Of a stretch of 64,000 nucleotides of DNA, positions 62,015-64,000 are shown piece by piece. The DNA lies in assembly GCF_016920785.2 (NCBI RefSeq), contig NW_024609955.1, positions 558,001 through 622,000 on the forward strand, in the 5' to 3' direction. The stretch is from Ixodes scapularis. Taxonomy: Eukaryota > Arthropoda > Arachnida > Ixodida > Ixodidae. Positions within the stretch are counted from its first letter, which is position 1, and every line of letters begins with the position of its first letter. The notes beneath the pieces were generated by a model. That model saw nothing but the letters and a program-made list of their open reading frames with translations. It ran no database searches and was not told the origin of the DNA. A program made the translations under genes and the position numbers.

Positions 62015-62097
62015 GTAGCCGCGGCCAGGAATCGAACCCTGGCTTTCTGCATGGAAGGCAAGCGCGATAACCGTTATGCCACGCGCACGCTGCCTAC
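62015..62097 (-). tRNA. tRNA-Gly-like degenerate sequence
   Basis: The minus strand has a D-arm-like segment, a CTTCCAT anticodon-loop-like segment (anticodon TCC) and GGGTTCGATTCC of a T arm. The T stem lacks one base for normal pairing and the acceptor stem does not close, so it is a relic or a tRNA-derived SINE head rather than a working tRNA. It sits beside the candidate LTR. Confidence 0.35.
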
Positions 62098-62185
62098 TTG
62101 GCCAGCTGCGCGCGCGGCAAAACAAACAAAACAAAAAAAGAACGGTAAACTAATGAGTCATTTGGAACACATAAGGTCCACAGTC

Positions 62186-63240
62186 CTATCGAGCGTAGTA
62201 CGGCTTCAGTCGCACGACGTGGACGACTTCCGGTCGTGGAGGGCGGCGTGACGAAGTCCGTGTTCCGTCGGGCATCACCTCGTAGTTCAGATCCCCGAGT
62301 CGACCAAGCACTTTGTAAGGTCCAAAGTAACGTTTCAGGAGTTTCTCGCCGAGACCGCGTCGGCGAATCGGTGTCCACACCCACACCCTCTCTCCGGGCT
62401 GGAAGTGGACGTCCCGACGACGAAGGTTGTAGCGGCCAGTGTCGACACGTTGTTGAGCCTTAATCCGGAGTCTGGCGAGCTGACGGACTTCTGCCCTTTG
62501 GGCAACCACCTGGGCATCGTCGCTTGCGTCAACAGCCGGTTCGTGAGGTAACATAGCGTCCAGCATTGTCGTTACCTTGCGCCCATGCACCAGTTGAAAG
62601 GCTGTCACTCCGGTGGTCTCTTGTATGGCCGTGTTGTAGGCAAATGTGACGTACGGCAACACCTCGTCCATTGTCTTGTGCTCCACGTCGACGTACATGG
62701 AGATCATGTCGGCGATGGTCTTGTTGAGTCTCTCCGTTAGCCCGTTGGTCTGCGGGTGGTACGCCGTGGTGCGGCGATGGCTGGTGTGACTGAGTCGGAG
62801 GATTTCTTGGGTCAGCTGTGCCATGAACGATGATCCGCGATCTGTAATCAAAACTTCTGGAGCGCCGTGCCGGAGGACGACGGACTCGATGTAAAACTTG
62901 GCGACTTCAACAGCCGTGCCTGCTGGAAGGGCTTTCGTCTCGGCGTACCGTGAGATAATCGGTGGCGACGATAGTCCAGCGGTTTCCCGACGTTGACGGT
63001 GGGAAAGGCCCAAGTAAATCCTTTCCGATCTGCTGGAACGGCATAGACGGGGGAGAAATCGAGTGCAGAAGTCCTGACGGCTTCGTCGGCAGTTTCTTGC
63101 GTCGCTGACACTCGTGGCATGATCGAATGTATAGGTGAACGGTCTTCGGTAGCCTCGGCCAGTAGTACTTTTCTCGAATCCTGGCGAGCGTCCTGCTGTA
63201 GCCAAGGTGTCCAGCCGTTGGGTCCCTATCATTTCGTCGA
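62186..63240 (-). pseudogene. Ty3/gypsy integrase, frameshifted
   Basis: An HHCC-type zinc domain (GHLGYSRTLARIREKYYW, CHECQRRK), then the DDE core: VATDYLT, LITDRGSSF and YHPQTNGLTERLNKT. A GPY/F module (KRYFGPYKVLGRL) ends the protein near 62,186. A frameshift near 62,950, just after the first catalytic Asp, breaks the frame. Upstream pol and gag are absent: the sequence passes into a minisatellite at 63,229. This style is typical of tick and chelicerate gypsy elements (inference). Confidence 0.85.
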
Positions 63241-63385
63241 AACTCGTTTCGTGGAATTACGTTTCGTGGACAACTTTTCGTGGACACACGTTTCATGGAC
63301 ACACGTTTCGTCGACACTGTGACGTTTCGTCGAAAATCGTTTCGCGGACAGCACCACCCTGATACGTTTCGTCGACAAACTTTTT
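63229..63385. repeat. GTTTCGTSGACA minisatellite
   Basis: About nine imperfect copies of a 14-18-base motif (CGTTTCGTGGACA and variants), abutting the 5' side of the gypsy integrase fragment. Variable unit length and sequence rule out a CRISPR array. Confidence 0.75.
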
Positions 63386-64000
63386 TTGTGCGTGTGGATT
63401 GCAGTGGATTCTATTGGATTACTGGCATTTCCTCTGCTCGCTTTAAGTACACCGGAAGTTGTGACAGCGTTCGTGGTTCGCACCAGGCAGATCTCGTCAA
63501 TTTTAGAGAAAAAACTTATTTTTTCTTAATCTGGAGGAAACATAGAGTAATGGAGGAAACGTAAGTGCATTCTATTGTTCAAGCATCAAACAATTTTACA
63601 GCTTTTTTTTTTTATGTGAGGCAGAGGAAACCTTTTTGAGATTTAATATGTTATTTCGATAAATACTTGTTTGGTTTTGGGTTTTCCCGTCATTTCATCA
63701 CGCACAGCTGCTTGCCTGTGTTTACATCGGCTCACCGTCGCGGCTGGTCTACTCTGCGAGGAGCGACTGAGACGATCTTGACGCTTATCTTAAGTACCTT
63801 ATGCGATTACAATATCGTGAACCACACGAGAATCGTCGTGTTGGTAAGTTTGCGTGTTAATCTGTTTTGCACTTAAATACGAGCTAAGGCAACTTGTGCT
63901 TCTAGTACGAGCGGGCTTCCGCCCGCTGCATTACCATCAATCCATCCATCCAGCTGCCTTAATTATGCTGAGCAATGCTGCCTGGGCGCATTCCGAAGCA
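63386..64000. other. Host sequence, possible LINE 3' end
   Basis: No gene. A hairpin GCGGGCTTCCGCCCGC (about 63,910-63,925), followed by an ATCC-type simple repeat (63,940-63,955), looks like the 3' end of a retroelement. Confidence 0.4.

Noticed and set aside
62015..62097. Functional tRNA-Gly gene
   Set aside because: The T stem is one base short and the acceptor stem does not pair.
63229..63385. CRISPR array
   Set aside because: Units are adjoining, variable in length and sequence, with no unique spacers, in eukaryotic DNA.

Overview
The window is eukaryotic genomic DNA, most likely from an arthropod and probably a hard tick. The repeat landscape supports this: RNase H-bearing non-LTR retrotransposons, a Penelope-like element with a GIY-YIG domain, a Ty3/gypsy integrase and a P-element/THAP9-like relic. 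The species call is inference from repeat style only. It splits into two very different parts.

Part A (about 1-43,720) is a dense, intronless, GC-richer block of short intergenic gaps, overlapping and divergent genes. It looks like a piece of a large arthropod dsDNA virus integrated in the host genome. Genes run on both strands: small membrane proteins (4,971-5,574; 8,117-8,494; 19,812-20,387), an H4-like histone (34,217-34,564), an XPD/RAD3-type iron-sulfur helicase (33,260-31,347), five tandem paralogous genes, four of them with a hydrophobic C-terminal tail (20,867-31,350), and a set of very large modular proteins (34,594-43,719). At 1,995-3,600 a four-copy array of a 231-bp unit sits between two copies of a gene 3' end. 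It resembles the homologous regions of large arthropod DNA viruses. I could not recognise a DNA polymerase, RNA polymerase subunit or a named per os infectivity factor, so the viral lineage is left open.

The block is decaying: at least three nonsense mutations, about eight frameshifts (several in homopolymers) and two missing ATG starts. Two genes are split by full-length LINEs (8,975-14,874 and 24,444-30,269) with clear 12- and 15-bp target-site duplications. In both cases the viral reading frame is continuous across the insertion site, which proves that both genes were open when the LINEs landed. The two LINEs have nearly identical 5' UTRs but clearly diverged ORFs.

Part B (about 43,720-64,000) is AT-richer host sequence made of nested repeats: a third full-length LINE (44,925-50,499, minus strand, 11-bp target duplication) inside a gypsy relic; a P-element/THAP9-like relic (52.6-55.1 kb); a perfect 60-bp inverted repeat (55.2 kb); a Penelope-like element with an inverted terminal copy (58.1-59.5 kb); a non-autonomous DNA transposon (59.9-60.96 kb); and a gypsy integrase plus a candidate LTR (61.7-63.2 kb). 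No convincing host gene was found. The virus-host junction near 43.72 kb is the key landmark of the window.
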